This document shows positions 1 to 7,979 of a stretch of DNA of 20,036 nt, in pieces. This DNA is from Mikrocytos mackini (taxonomy: Eukaryota > Endomyxa > Ascetosporea > Mikrocytida > Mikrocytiidae). Below the pieces are notes generated by a model. That model worked only from the letters and a program-made list of their open reading frames with translations. It made no database searches and was not told the DNA's origin. Location of the stretch: positions 1-20,036 of the forward strand of contig JASNJN010000407.1 in NCBI GenBank assembly GCA_030180075.1. Reading direction: 5' to 3'. A program made the translations under genes and the position numbers. Numbering within the stretch: the first letter of the stretch is position 1; every line of letters begins with the position of its first letter.

Positions 1-1480
1 CGGATTTTTTATTTGAATTTGAAACAAATTCAGCGGTTTTGTTGAATTCTAAAGTTATGAACACAAAAATGTTATAAATTAATGAGAAAAATTTCGGAAC
101 AAAAAATTTTTTGTTGTTAAAATAGCGTTTTTTGTTCTAATTAAAATTTTTGAAAAAAAAAATTTTTTTGGTTTTTTCGAAGGGGGTGGTGCATCGGGTG
201 GTTTTCAAAAAAAAAAAATGCATGCAAAATTTTGAGTTTTTTTGGATAATTTTTTGAAATTATTTTAGTAAACATATTTCCTAGAGATCTATACATATAT
301 ACTCCCTACAAGTTTCATGGATTTTCCAGTCGAGTTAATATCAAAAATTCAAAATTTGGGATAAAATTCACTTTTTGGACATCAATATATCGAATATTTT
401 TCAAAATTGTTTTATCGTTAAGATTTCCCCACATGCCGAACAAATCTTGAAAAAAGTGTACTCTAAAATTTCCGAATTTTTACAAAAAAAATTTTTACAC
501 CTCAAAACCTTTAAAATAAAAAAGGCATGGAACTTAAAAAATAAAATTTTTATTTAATTTTAACACTTATCGTAAGCGTAATATATGTAAAATGAGCTCC
601 ACAACAACAATTTTTGATAAAAAATTTATTTTTTCTAAGTTCCATGCTTTTTGTTTTATTTTTAAGCTTTTGATGTGTAAAAATTCGGAAATTTTAGAGG
701 ACACTTTTTTTCAGATTTGTTCGACATGTGATTTCGCCCGTTAAACGCCGTAAAAAAATTTTCATTAAAAAATCGAATTTAAATAGTAAAATTTTGGATG
801 TGACTTTTTGGACCAAAATATATAAATATCAGAATAACATGTTACTTGGACGACAAAATGACTTTGATGATTTTTTTAAAAATTTGATCAAATAATATTT
901 TCAACTTTTTTGAACTCAAATTTTTGATTTTGGTTCAAAAAGTCACTCCCAAAATTTTATTATTTAAATGCAAATTTTTTTCTGAAAATTTGTATACGGC
1001 TTTTAACGGGCGAAATCTTAATGATAAAACAATTTTGAGGAAAATTTTTGAAAAAATATTCGGTATATCGATCTCCCAAAAAAAGTGAATTTTAACCCAA
1101 ATTTTGAATTTTTATATTAAGTCGACTGGAAAATCCATGAAATTTTTATAGGTATCTATTTGTAGATCTCTCGAAAATACGTTTACTAAAATAATTTCAA
1201 AAAAATTTTCCGGTAAAAAATTGTGTTATTATGGCTCGACTTTTTATGAAAATCACCTGATCCACCCCTTGAAAAATAAAAATAATTTTTCCCAAAAATT
1301 TTTACTAGATCATGAAAACGTGTTTTCATCACAAAAAAAATTTGATTTTCAGAGATTTTTTATTAGGAATTTTATATCACTATAAAAAATCAATTTTTGA
1401 AAAATGTTAAATTTTTTATTTTGCTCAGAAATTTACAATTCCATAAAAATCGGCTGGTTTTTTAATTCAAATTTAAAGTT
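1..1480. repeat. Large nested inverted repeat, three-way-junction architecture
   Basis: Reading the strand against its own reverse complement shows three nested pairs of arms. The outer arms are about 10-425 and 1018-1475. They contain a perfect 21-bp match (313-333 with 1122-1142) and long stretches of high similarity; the most distal part, 10-180 against 1280-1475, is weaker. Inside lie a second pair (about 425-560 with 600-740) and a third pair (about 733-830 with 930-1016). The order A-B-B'-C-C'-A' places two hairpins on one outer stem. All three junctions carry a related sequence, GATTTCGCCCGTTAA or its complement. The window starts close to the left end, so terminal repeats or a target duplication cannot be checked. 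No gene is supported here; the 60-codon open frame at 375-557 lies in the repeat arms and is not credible as a gene. Confidence 0.85.
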
Positions 1481-1548
1481 TGCTGCGATGCAAAAATTTT
1501 TTGGCAAAAGGATAATTTTTAACAGATTTAATTCCAGCTAAATTAAAA

Positions 1549-1645
1549 ACGTGGGAAATCTGAAGATTTTGGGAAATTTGAAATATCGTGGGAAAATTGA
1601 TAAAATTACGGGAAATCTGTCGAAATTACGGGAAATTTGAATTTC
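1549..1645. repeat. Short tandem repeat, 18-20 bp unit
   Basis: Five imperfect copies of a unit with core GGGAAATTTGA begin at 1553, 1571, 1590, 1610 and 1630. The spacing grows from 18 to 20 bp. Part of this repeat is read through by the open frame 1538-1930 on the minus strand, which weakens the case for that frame being a gene. Confidence 0.75.
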
Positions 1646-1899
1646 AATCATTGTTCGAGCACGACGTAGTCCGTGGGACTTAGACCTTCTTGGCACATAA
1701 GATTTATGTTTGAGGATGTAATTTAACTTTTCACAGTTATAAGAAGTTGTATGTTTTCCGCACGCCCCTTTTTGATTAAGGCTCGAGACCTCCGCGTTAT
1801 TAGCGTTATCGGGGCGGCTATCATGTTTGTCCCCTGCAGTGATCTGCTCCTCGCAGGAGCTCTCGCTTGCAGGACATGGTGATGAGTAGGGCAACCCAT

Positions 1900-1913
1900 T
1901 TATTGCGCAATAA
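1900..1913. repeat. 14-bp perfect palindrome
   Basis: TTATTGCGCAATAA reads identically on both strands. It sits 2 bp after the motif TAGGGCAACCCA (1887-1898), which recurs inverted at 3586-3597. Function unknown. Confidence 0.6.
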
Positions 1914-1942
1914 AAATGCATTATTTGCACTAACGTTTTTTA

Positions 1943-1963
1943 TTTTTGTACATAATTTGCAGT
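1943..1963 (+). repeat. 21-bp direct repeat, copy 1 (copy 2 at 3448-3468)
   Basis: The 21 bases here are identical to 3448-3468 (core GTACATAATTTGCAGT). Both loci also carry the 12-bp TAGGGCAACCCA motif (1887-1898 plus, 3586-3597 minus), so they probably share remnants of one dispersed element. Confidence 0.6.
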
Positions 1964-1965
1964 AA

Positions 1966-3447
1966 CAACTGGTTTAATAATCACATTATCAAACCACGAA
2001 ATTCATTATTTTCTATAAAAATTAACTATGGATATTTTATATAATGTTTATATGGTGTAGAATTTTCATTTCCCGAGTCTCTAATTTATCGTGAATTGAG
2101 AATGCATTTTAAAATCTATTTTCCGAGGAAGAGGATGAATTTATCGAGAAATTTTATGTATAAAATTCCAATTTCTGGGAATAAAAATTTTTTCACTTGA
2201 TCTGTTCAAGAACATGAACATTCCGATTCGAAATAAATGCCAACGAGATAATTTAACACAAAATGTTGGGCCACAAGATAAAAGCTAATGAAACAGACAA
2301 GCATATCGAGATACACCAGAACAGCTTCTAATAAATTCACATCAAAATAATATTGGTGAAAGGAGACTGAAAAGCGCCCTACCATTTCTTCTTGATATAA
2401 TAGCGATTGCTCATGTTGGAAATATATTTAACTGTTGGTAATGTAAGGATCCAGTATGGGGCCGACCAAAGATGTAAATATAAAAGAAAAATAAATATTT
2501 AGAAGTTGTGTAATCCTAGATCAGATTTAGGGTTTCCATTAGGACTTTCAAAATTACCCAGTTGAGTTGCTTGCAGCGCCATCAATTATTTTGAAAAACC
2601 ACTCGGTTCAATCTATTTAGTATAACAAAAGTTGTTTTTCATATTAATGACTATATAATCAGGGCTATACATAAAAGAAAATTAATATTAATATTTTTAT
2701 TAAATAAAACCCAAGAAAATATTTGAAATAAGCCTAATTTTTACGGGTTTAAGCACCTGATTAAAACCGATGGATAATACTGATTTTTGAATGGGGTTAC
2801 GTTAATTTTTACCCGAAATTCGAGGTAGCTTAAATGCTTTTTAATTATAATATTTAGAATATCTATCGACATGTGAAAATTTATCCAGATGGCCTAAATT
2901 GCAAAATAACATACTAAAGGAAATTTCAGGAAATTTAAAATGTCAAAAAATCATAAAATCATAAAATCCAAAGATAACAATTTTTATTTGGAAATTACTT
3001 TTCATGAAAGATAATAATTTCCTCAAAATTTCTCCACATTTTGTTAAATATACACAACATTATAGAAAATGCTCCAGAATTTATTAGAAATAATTTTTTT
3101 AAATTTTGATTTTATACTGAAAATGTGTGGAGTAAACTGGTATAAACTGGTTTAAACCTGTTTATACCCAAATGGGAGATATGATTATAGTTTTGTACAC
3201 TTTATAACAACACTGAAATAAGGTATTTTATATAAAATAAATCTGATTTGATTCTATCATTACAAATGAATATGAACAAATCACTATCTTAAAGTAAAAA
3301 TAAGTAACTTATTTTATAGAACATTCCAAATGACACTATCTACTCATCTTTTGGGTTATTTGCGCATATTGGCATGTATTTATAAAATATCTCGTTCAAT
3401 AAACGATAATTAGCAAATTCGCGGGTGAAGAATTATAAAAAATCACT
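1966..3447. other. AT-rich intergenic region without a convincing gene
   Basis: No intact gene is visible. From 2212 to about 2440 one plus frame can be read as coding-like residues broken by adjacent TAA and TGA codons, which could be a decayed gene fragment. The stretch 2076-2200 has short matches to the minimal hAT-like element at 17405-17562 (a CTCTAATTTATCG end and TTATCGAGAA motifs), possibly an older degraded relative. A 30-bp near-palindrome lies at 3139-3168. Otherwise I see only AT-rich sequence. Confidence 0.5.
3139..3168. repeat. 30-bp near-perfect palindrome
   Basis: GGTATAAAC-T-GGTTTAAACC-T-GTTTATACC is self-complementary except for one mismatched pair (T opposite T). It lies in non-coding sequence and could be the core of a small inverted-repeat element or a dimeric protein-binding site. 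No function is assigned. Confidence 0.7.
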
Positions 3448-3468
3448 TTTTTGTACATAATTTGCAGT
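3448..3468 (+). repeat. 21-bp direct repeat, copy 2
   Basis: Identical to 1943-1963. It lies downstream of the Gag-protease frame (which is on the minus strand), with the inverted TAGGGCAACCCA motif at 3586-3597 between the two. Confidence 0.6.
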
Positions 3469-3629
3469 TACGTTTTTATTTGCATTTATAACTTTTTGTA
3501 GAGGCGACTATATACAATTTGGAGGCCAGAAAACGACTTTTCAGGGTTCATTGACTAACATACAAAAAATTACAAAAATTGCATTTGGGTTGCCCTAATT
3601 ATTAGAGTATCCCATGCTTTAGACGCTTC

Positions 3630-5045
3630 TTAGGGTTCTGTTCTTGTCTTCCAGACTTTTGTTTTCTCCATCAACGTTTCTTCTACTTTGTCTAGTAGTG
3701 TTGGTTTATTGTTTATTGGAAGGGGGTAACAACGACCGTCAAGAGTCAATGTCCGAGTTCCTAGATCTAACGAAGAGTTGTTGTTCTCAAGGAACTGCAT
3801 CCCGAGTAATAGTTCGGCAGTAGGACACTCAAGGATTCGGAAGTTGTCCATGTAAGAAGCTTCTTCATCGTCTTGGATATGGAAGGTTATATCGGCTGTA
3901 TCTGTAGTTGTTACTTTACTTCCATCTGCTAATTCTGCTGTGATGGCGACTCCTTTTTTGATTTCAACCCCTATATCTTGGGCTAGAGTCTTACTACAAT
4001 AATTCAGTGCAGAACCGGTATCCACAATCATATTTACTCCCTTTTTTGCGGCTGTTCCATGAATTTGGAGTGCTTGTGCGGGCGTAGTCGTTTCGCGTAA
4101 AGCCCAAGTCTTTGTGTTCTTCTGATTATTGTAACCTTGTTGTTTGTCTGAATAGTTATTGGGTTTACTGTAGTTTCTTTGATTGAAACCTTTTTGTGTG
4201 GAGTTCGTTCTCCCTTGATAATTTCCTTGTTTATTATCGTATTGGTTCCTAGAAGGGGTGTATGGTGTTTTTGGGCGATTTCGTGCTCGGCATTGTGTGG
4301 AATCGTGTGTTGAACACTCGTGGTAATCACACCATACTTCCTTTGTTCTTCGAGGACGCTGAGGTTGTGGTTTGTTTGGATGGAAAGATCTCGCGTGTTG
4401 GTGGTTGTCTTTCTCCAATATGATTTGAATGAGGGATTCTTCTTGGTCGAAGAATAGGTCTATAAGTTGTTGAAATTCATGACCTTGGTATTTGATAATC
4501 TCAAGAGCTGTACTCGTTGTGAGACCTCCTCTGAAAGTATCTTCTACCCTACGCTCTTTTTTAGCATCGTTTAGTGCCTGACAAACAGCTAGTCTATCAA
4601 CAGTGTGCTTTATTTGCGTGTGATAGGCTTTTAATGTGAGAAAATCTTTTTGTTTTGTTCGAATCAACTCATTGTTATAGAAGCCTGTTTTATCCTGTGG
4701 GTATTTATAGTTCAGGGTGGCTTTGAGTTTGTCTTTATAGTTGCTCGGTTTGCTTATGATCTTTTGAAGCTTGGTGGACGTGATTGGGGCGAGAACGATT
4801 GAAGCCGTTTCTTCGTCCCACGCGCAGAGTTTGGCGGTTTCTACGAAGTCTTCTTGGAATGCAAAGATATCTTGCTTATGGATGTCACAGAGCGTGTCCA
4901 TTGAGCGTTGTATTTTGATTTGAGTCTTTGCTGGAACGACTATGAAGTTAAACCTTTCTGGGCGGTAGTCGGGATCGTAGTCACGAGTCTTTTGTCTCTC
5001 ATGCTCTCCTTGTATATGTTCTATTACTGTGTCACATGATATCAT
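3630..5045 (-). CDS. Ty3/Gypsy Gag-protease polyprotein, solitary (no RT/integrase)
   Basis: This 471-residue protein is a retrotransposon Gag fused in frame to an aspartic protease. The capsid part (about 20-210) shares collinear motifs with the Gag of the complete element at 12250, including RDYDPDY near 21 and KLCAWDEET near 72. A CX2HX4HX4C zinc knuckle follows (C239, H242, H247, C252), then an Asn/Gln-rich linker, then the protease with active-site IVDTGS (D342) and a C-terminal ELLLGMQFLE. The frame stops at 3630 and nothing resembling RT, RNase H or integrase follows, so the element is truncated or non-autonomous. An upstream in-frame ATG at 5126 is separated from the 5045 start by a TAA at 5052-5054, so the original start may have been lost. 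Gag and protease share one frame here, unlike in the complete element. Identification as Gag-PR is firm; whether it is expressed is unknown. Confidence 0.85.
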   Translation of the reverse strand: MISCDTVIEHIQGEHERQKTRDYDPDYRPERFNFIVVPAKTQIKIQRSMDTLCDIHKQDIFAFQEDFVETAKLCAWDEETASIVLAPITSTKLQKIISKPSNYKDKLKATLNYKYPQDKTGFYNNELIRTKQKDFLTLKAYHTQIKHTVDRLAVCQALNDAKKERRVEDTFRGGLTTSTALEIIKYQGHEFQQLIDLFFDQEESLIQIILEKDNHQHARSFHPNKPQPQRPRRTKEVWCDYHECSTHDSTQCRARNRPKTPYTPSRNQYDNKQGNYQGRTNSTQKGFNQRNYSKPNNYSDKQQGYNNQKNTKTWALRETTTPAQALQIHGTAAKKGVNMIVDTGSALNYCSKTLAQDIGVEIKKGVAITAELADGSKVTTTDTADITFHIQDDEEASYMDNFRILECPTAELLLGMQFLENNNSSLDLGTRTLTLDGRCYPLPINNKPTLLDKVEETLMEKTKVWKTRTEP

Positions 5046-5126
5046 GGTGTCTTAGATGTTCCTTGTTCGCGTAGTGCGTGTGTTGAAGTGGTTGTATTTC
5101 GGGTGTGTCTCATTATAGTTTGGCAT

Positions 5127-5243
5127 GGTGTAGTTTTATATAAAATTGAACTTGGAAGTTTTTATATATTTTTTATATTTATTTATTTATAACTTTTTGG
5201 AAATCTTAAAAGTTGGATGTTGGCGTCTAACAATTAGTTAGAT
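5127..5243 (-). repeat. Possible 5' LTR or leader of the solitary Gag-PR element
   Basis: On the minus strand this starts near TGTGACC and contains GTTAGACG, an octamer also found in the LTR of the complete element (12179-12186). An A/T-rich stretch follows that leads into the possible ATG at 5126. Homology between the two dispersed repeat copies (5244-5366 and 16824-16945) stops at its outer edge, as expected if an LTR element inserted there. No second copy was found, so the LTR assignment is inference. Confidence 0.3.
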
Positions 5244-5366
5244 GGTCACATCAGATACTCAGATATAGGATACCTAAAAATTTCCCCGAATTTGTAGAGG
5301 ATGTTGCGTCGAATTTCGCTCAAAATATGTGGCCACAAGTTTTGTCACATATATTCCGACCCCTAG
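5244..5366 (-). repeat. Dispersed repeat, partial copy (partner at 16824-16945)
   Basis: Read on the minus strand, this aligns over about 120 bp with 16824-16945 on the plus strand. The alignment includes an identical 22-bp block with core ATATGTGACAAAACTTGTG and the later blocks GAAATTCGAC and TTTTTAGGTATC. It ends where the putative LTR sequence begins. Confidence 0.8.
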
Positions 5367-5395
5367 TTATAATAAATAATTAAATTTTGTTCCTG

Positions 5396-5420
5396 AATAA
5401 AACAAACAAAACAAAACAAT
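5396..5420. repeat. AAACA-type microsatellite
   Basis: Short run of AAACA/AAAACA units at the start of the spacer between the retroelement relic and the gene island. The rest of 5366-5542 shows nothing recognisable. Confidence 0.5.
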
Positions 5421-5542
5421 TTGTTCCTAACCTAAAACTTGAAAACAAATGAGGAACTACCTCTAAAATTGCAGTTTATAAAGAAATCATAAGAATTTTA
5501 CTTTACATAAACTCATTTTCTTATTTATAATATTTTCGATCG

Positions 5543-5779
5543 TTAAAACCCTCTTATTGTTAAACAAAGATTAGTATTATACATGCTATTGATATCACTA
5601 ACGATAATCTTTCGCCTATTCTTCCAAATTTCCAAGCTGTCAATGAGAATCTTTCTAATAAAATACCCTGTTTTCCCTTGGTTTAGAAATGATGGGAATT
5701 TTCTATTAACATAAGAACACGTACATATTAAAAGTATCAATATTTCTAGAAGCGATCTGAGTCCTAGCAGTCCATACAT
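5543..5779 (-). CDS. Small hypothetical protein with N-terminal hydrophobic segment
   Basis: 78 codons starting at ATG 5779, divergent from the NIP7 gene (108 bp between start codons). Residues about 9-24 are strongly hydrophobic (LLEILILLICTCSYV), like a signal anchor or uncleaved signal peptide. The rest is basic with no motif I know. Immediately upstream of the ATG lies TAAAATTTTGAAAA, the reverse of a 14-mer also found just upstream of the gene at 6732, which mildly favours a real gene. Against it are its short length and AT-rich setting. It may be a small secreted or membrane protein, or a chance frame. Confidence 0.33.
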   Translation of the reverse strand: MYGLLGLRSLLEILILLICTCSYVNRKFPSFLNQGKTGYFIRKILIDSLEIWKNRRKIIVSDINSMYNTNLCLTIRGF

Positions 5780-5887
5780 ATTTTCAAAATTTTATTTTTT
5801 GGAAAAACAAACATTCCACCACGGGATTTTAAGACCATTAATAGACACATCAATCAGCACAGATACTAAACACAATATATATTACAC

Positions 5888-6496
5888 ATGATGCGGAAAA
5901 TAACTAAAGAAGAATTGGAAAACCTCAGAAAGAAGTTAAAAACATACTTCGGCCCTGTCACGGACCAGAAACTTGATGTTGAAAACTATGACTACATGGT
6001 AATCAAAACCAGGCTTTACAGAATACGGAAAAATATCATGAAGAAGTTTTGCTCTCTCCCCAGCAACTGTATAATGGGAATGGGAGAACTAATTGGTAAG
6101 CTGACAAAAACCAAGCGAACAATGTTTTACATTACTGCTTTAGATTTTTTAGAAGACTCTCCTAACAAAGTAGAATTAAACTATGAAAAAGAAAAGGCCT
6201 TTTTATACGGAAACAACCTACATAAGGGGAATGTCAACCGAATTTCGGAAAGTATAGAGAACAACTCGGGGTGCGTTGTCTATAAGGCGCAAAAGGGAGG
6301 GAAGAAAACTAAGAAAGGTTCGGTTATGGATAAAGAAGAAGTGCCGACTAAAGACTTTGGGAATTTTTCAATAGGTTTTGGGGCAAGCAACGTCGACTCG
6401 TATAAGTTCAAAACAATGGTAGATAATACGAAATTGGTTATGTATCGCAACGGAGACATTGGGGAATTTCTAAGGAGTGAAAGTGAGATGTTCTGA
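5888..6496 (+). CDS. NIP7: 60S ribosome biogenesis protein NIP7
   Basis: NIP7 is a nucleolar protein needed for 27S pre-rRNA processing and 60S subunit assembly. It has an N-terminal domain and a C-terminal RNA-binding PUA domain. The family landmarks occur in order over 202 residues: MRKITKEE at the N-terminus, KLTKTK (71-76), ITALDFL (82-88), FLYGNN (105-110), RISES (118-122), a VVY strand (130-132), IGFG (162-165) and RNGDIGEFLR (187-196). The family is usually about 180 residues. The extra length is mainly a Lys-rich insert at about 135-158, inside the PUA domain. Two ATGs are adjacent (5888 and 5891); the second gives the MRxLT-type start usual in the family, so 5891 may be used. No intron is needed. 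A 235-bp spacer separates it from the next gene. Confidence 0.9.
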   Translation: MMRKITKEELENLRKKLKTYFGPVTDQKLDVENYDYMVIKTRLYRIRKNIMKKFCSLPSNCIMGMGELIGKLTKTKRTMFYITALDFLEDSPNKVELNYEKEKAFLYGNNLHKGNVNRISESIENNSGCVVYKAQKGGKKTKKGSVMDKEEVPTKDFGNFSIGFGASNVDSYKFKTMVDNTKLVMYRNGDIGEFLRSESEMF

Positions 6497-6701
6497 ACTC
6501 AATACAGTGTATTTAATTTATTTAACAACCCTTGATTATTGATTAATTTGAAATAAATAACATTTATTTTCATAAACTTTCATAAACAGATGTGACGTCT
6601 AGTTTTAAACAGCCTATCAATTAAGTATGTAATAGAGCTACAGTGGAATATCTTCAGCATCAGATATGAATATAAAAACTTATAAACATAAAACGATTAT
6701 C

Positions 6702-6715
6702 TTTTCAAAATTTTA
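6702..6715. promoter_or_regulatory. Candidate start-proximal promoter/UTR motif
   Basis: TTTTCAAAATTTTA lies 17 bp upstream of the ATG at 6732 and occurs identically at 5781-5794, one base from the start codon at 5779. A related TTCAAATTTTA lies between the divergent starts at 9884 and 9909. The sequence is AT-rich and could recur by chance. Confidence 0.3.
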
Positions 6716-6731
6716 AATTTTACAAAACCCG

Positions 6732-7916
6732 ATGAGTGAAATACAGTCCCTCGATTACCTGCATGTCGCCGCAAGACCCAAATCCCTGAAAACAATAAAG
6801 GATGAACGCGCGGTTTACTTTATGAAAGAATACAACAAGCGCATACACGAATCAAAAAGTTTGAACCTTTCTAAACAACACATGATGGCAAAAGACCTGA
6901 AAACTTTGTTAAACGATGAACCAGTGAAAATTTTATTCAGTTGTGAAGTATCCAAAATAAACGAGCACGGTAAATCCCAGAAAAGATATATTGTAATTAC
7001 AAACTTTGGGTTGTACAATATAAAACCATCCGGGTTTAAGATACAAAGAGTTATCAGTTTAGAGGAAATATATGGTCTCACGTTAAGTCTCATTCCAGCC
7101 AAACAAAAACCAGAGACAGAATTCGTAGTGCACGTCTGTATGAATTACGACTACCGATTTAGTTCGGAACATTCCCTCGAGATAGTGAGGGCAATAGAAA
7201 CTCTAAGCAAAACTCCCAAATACACTTTGTTTTCTGAAATAAATAAAGGAACCGAGTACGAAAAGGAGAAAGAAATTACCCTGGAGTGTAAGAAAACACG
7301 GTACCTCCATAATTATGTGGTAACGAAGTCAGACCTTAGTCAAATTCTTAAAGCAAGAAAGAAATTGATGGCCAAACAGAAGAAACAGAAACCCGCCAAA
7401 GAATACAAACATCAAGTGACGGGAGGCAGGCAAACGCCATTTGGCGTCATTAGTTACGACGACGAAGATGAAGCTGAGATGGCTCCAGAAATTAGTGCAA
7501 AAGAAAATCCCCCTGTTATGAACAGAAAGAATAAATATGAAGAGTTTGATGACGGGCCATATATATCGAATTCGGCTAAACAGTCTCCAAAACTAGAGAG
7601 GACAGACAAAACTAAAGAAAATAAGTTAATGGAGAATTTGGCAGAAAAGTATGGAAATCAACCACTGGGTGGAATCAGCAACCTAAAAGAAATGATACTA
7701 CAAGCTAAGAAGAAACTAGTAAAGCCTAAGAAACAAACATTTGACGAAGCCAGCGAACATGAGGAAGAGAACAATGACAAAACATTGCACAACAATTTCG
7801 AAGCCATATTGGAACGAAGATACGCGAACGAAAACCCACTTGAATCTATAGACCCATACAATGATGACGAATTTAGAGTGAGCGACATAGATTTATCCGA
7901 GGACGAACTCATATAA
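6732..7916 (+). CDS. Myosin-I-tail (TH1)-like domain protein, putative membrane/actin-associated
   Basis: A 394-residue protein without a motor domain. Residues about 62-160 resemble the TH1 region of class I myosins, a PH-like fold that binds acidic phospholipids. The pattern is RYIVITNFGLYNI (85-97), the strand pair IQRVISLEEIYGLTLS (104-119), then EFVVHV (130-135). The preceding segment (about 25-60) is basic and helical. The C-terminal half is low in complexity, with Lys-rich stretches (about 205-225, 330-336) alternating with acidic patches (YDDEDEAE near 242; Asp/Glu-rich last 20 residues), and looks disordered. It is transcribed towards the tandem-CH gene at 7980-9884; the stops are 63 bp apart. 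The TH1 call rests on pattern recognition alone; another PH-like domain is possible. A cytoskeletal or membrane role is inference. Confidence 0.55.
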   Translation: MSEIQSLDYLHVAARPKSLKTIKDERAVYFMKEYNKRIHESKSLNLSKQHMMAKDLKTLLNDEPVKILFSCEVSKINEHGKSQKRYIVITNFGLYNIKPSGFKIQRVISLEEIYGLTLSLIPAKQKPETEFVVHVCMNYDYRFSSEHSLEIVRAIETLSKTPKYTLFSEINKGTEYEKEKEITLECKKTRYLHNYVVTKSDLSQILKARKKLMAKQKKQKPAKEYKHQVTGGRQTPFGVISYDDEDEAEMAPEISAKENPPVMNRKNKYEEFDDGPYISNSAKQSPKLERTDKTKENKLMENLAEKYGNQPLGGISNLKEMILQAKKKLVKPKKQTFDEASEHEEENNDKTLHNNFEAILERRYANENPLESIDPYNDDEFRVSDIDLSEDELI

Positions 7917-7979
7917 GTATATAATAAATTTGCTGTCTATGTTAAAACATTACTATTAACAATTTTTGTCATTATTTAC

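Larger units (their letters stand above)
1538..1930 (-). pseudogene. GC-richer relic with 130-codon open frame, unrecognised
   Basis: The segment from about 1650 to 1900 is clearly richer in G and C than its surroundings and holds an open frame on the minus strand starting at 1930. The first about 95 residues are mixed and hydrophilic with several Cys. The last about 35 are only translated tandem repeat (isoleucine, phenylalanine and arginine rich). I recognise no domain. The base composition suggests a fragment of a former coding sequence or mobile element rather than a working gene. A real short gene ending in repeat sequence is possible but less likely. Confidence 0.25.

Noticed and set aside
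375-557. 60-codon open frame on the plus strand
   Set aside because: It starts without a proper ATG, lies wholly in arms of the inverted repeat and encodes only Lys/Phe/Ile-rich sequence expected from AT-rich DNA.
1-1480. CRISPR array
   Set aside because: Repeats are long inverted arms rather than short direct repeats with unique spacers, and the context is eukaryotic.
4034-4330. 98-codon minus-strand frame
   Set aside because: Out-of-frame shadow of the Asn/Gln-rich linker of the Gag-protease gene.
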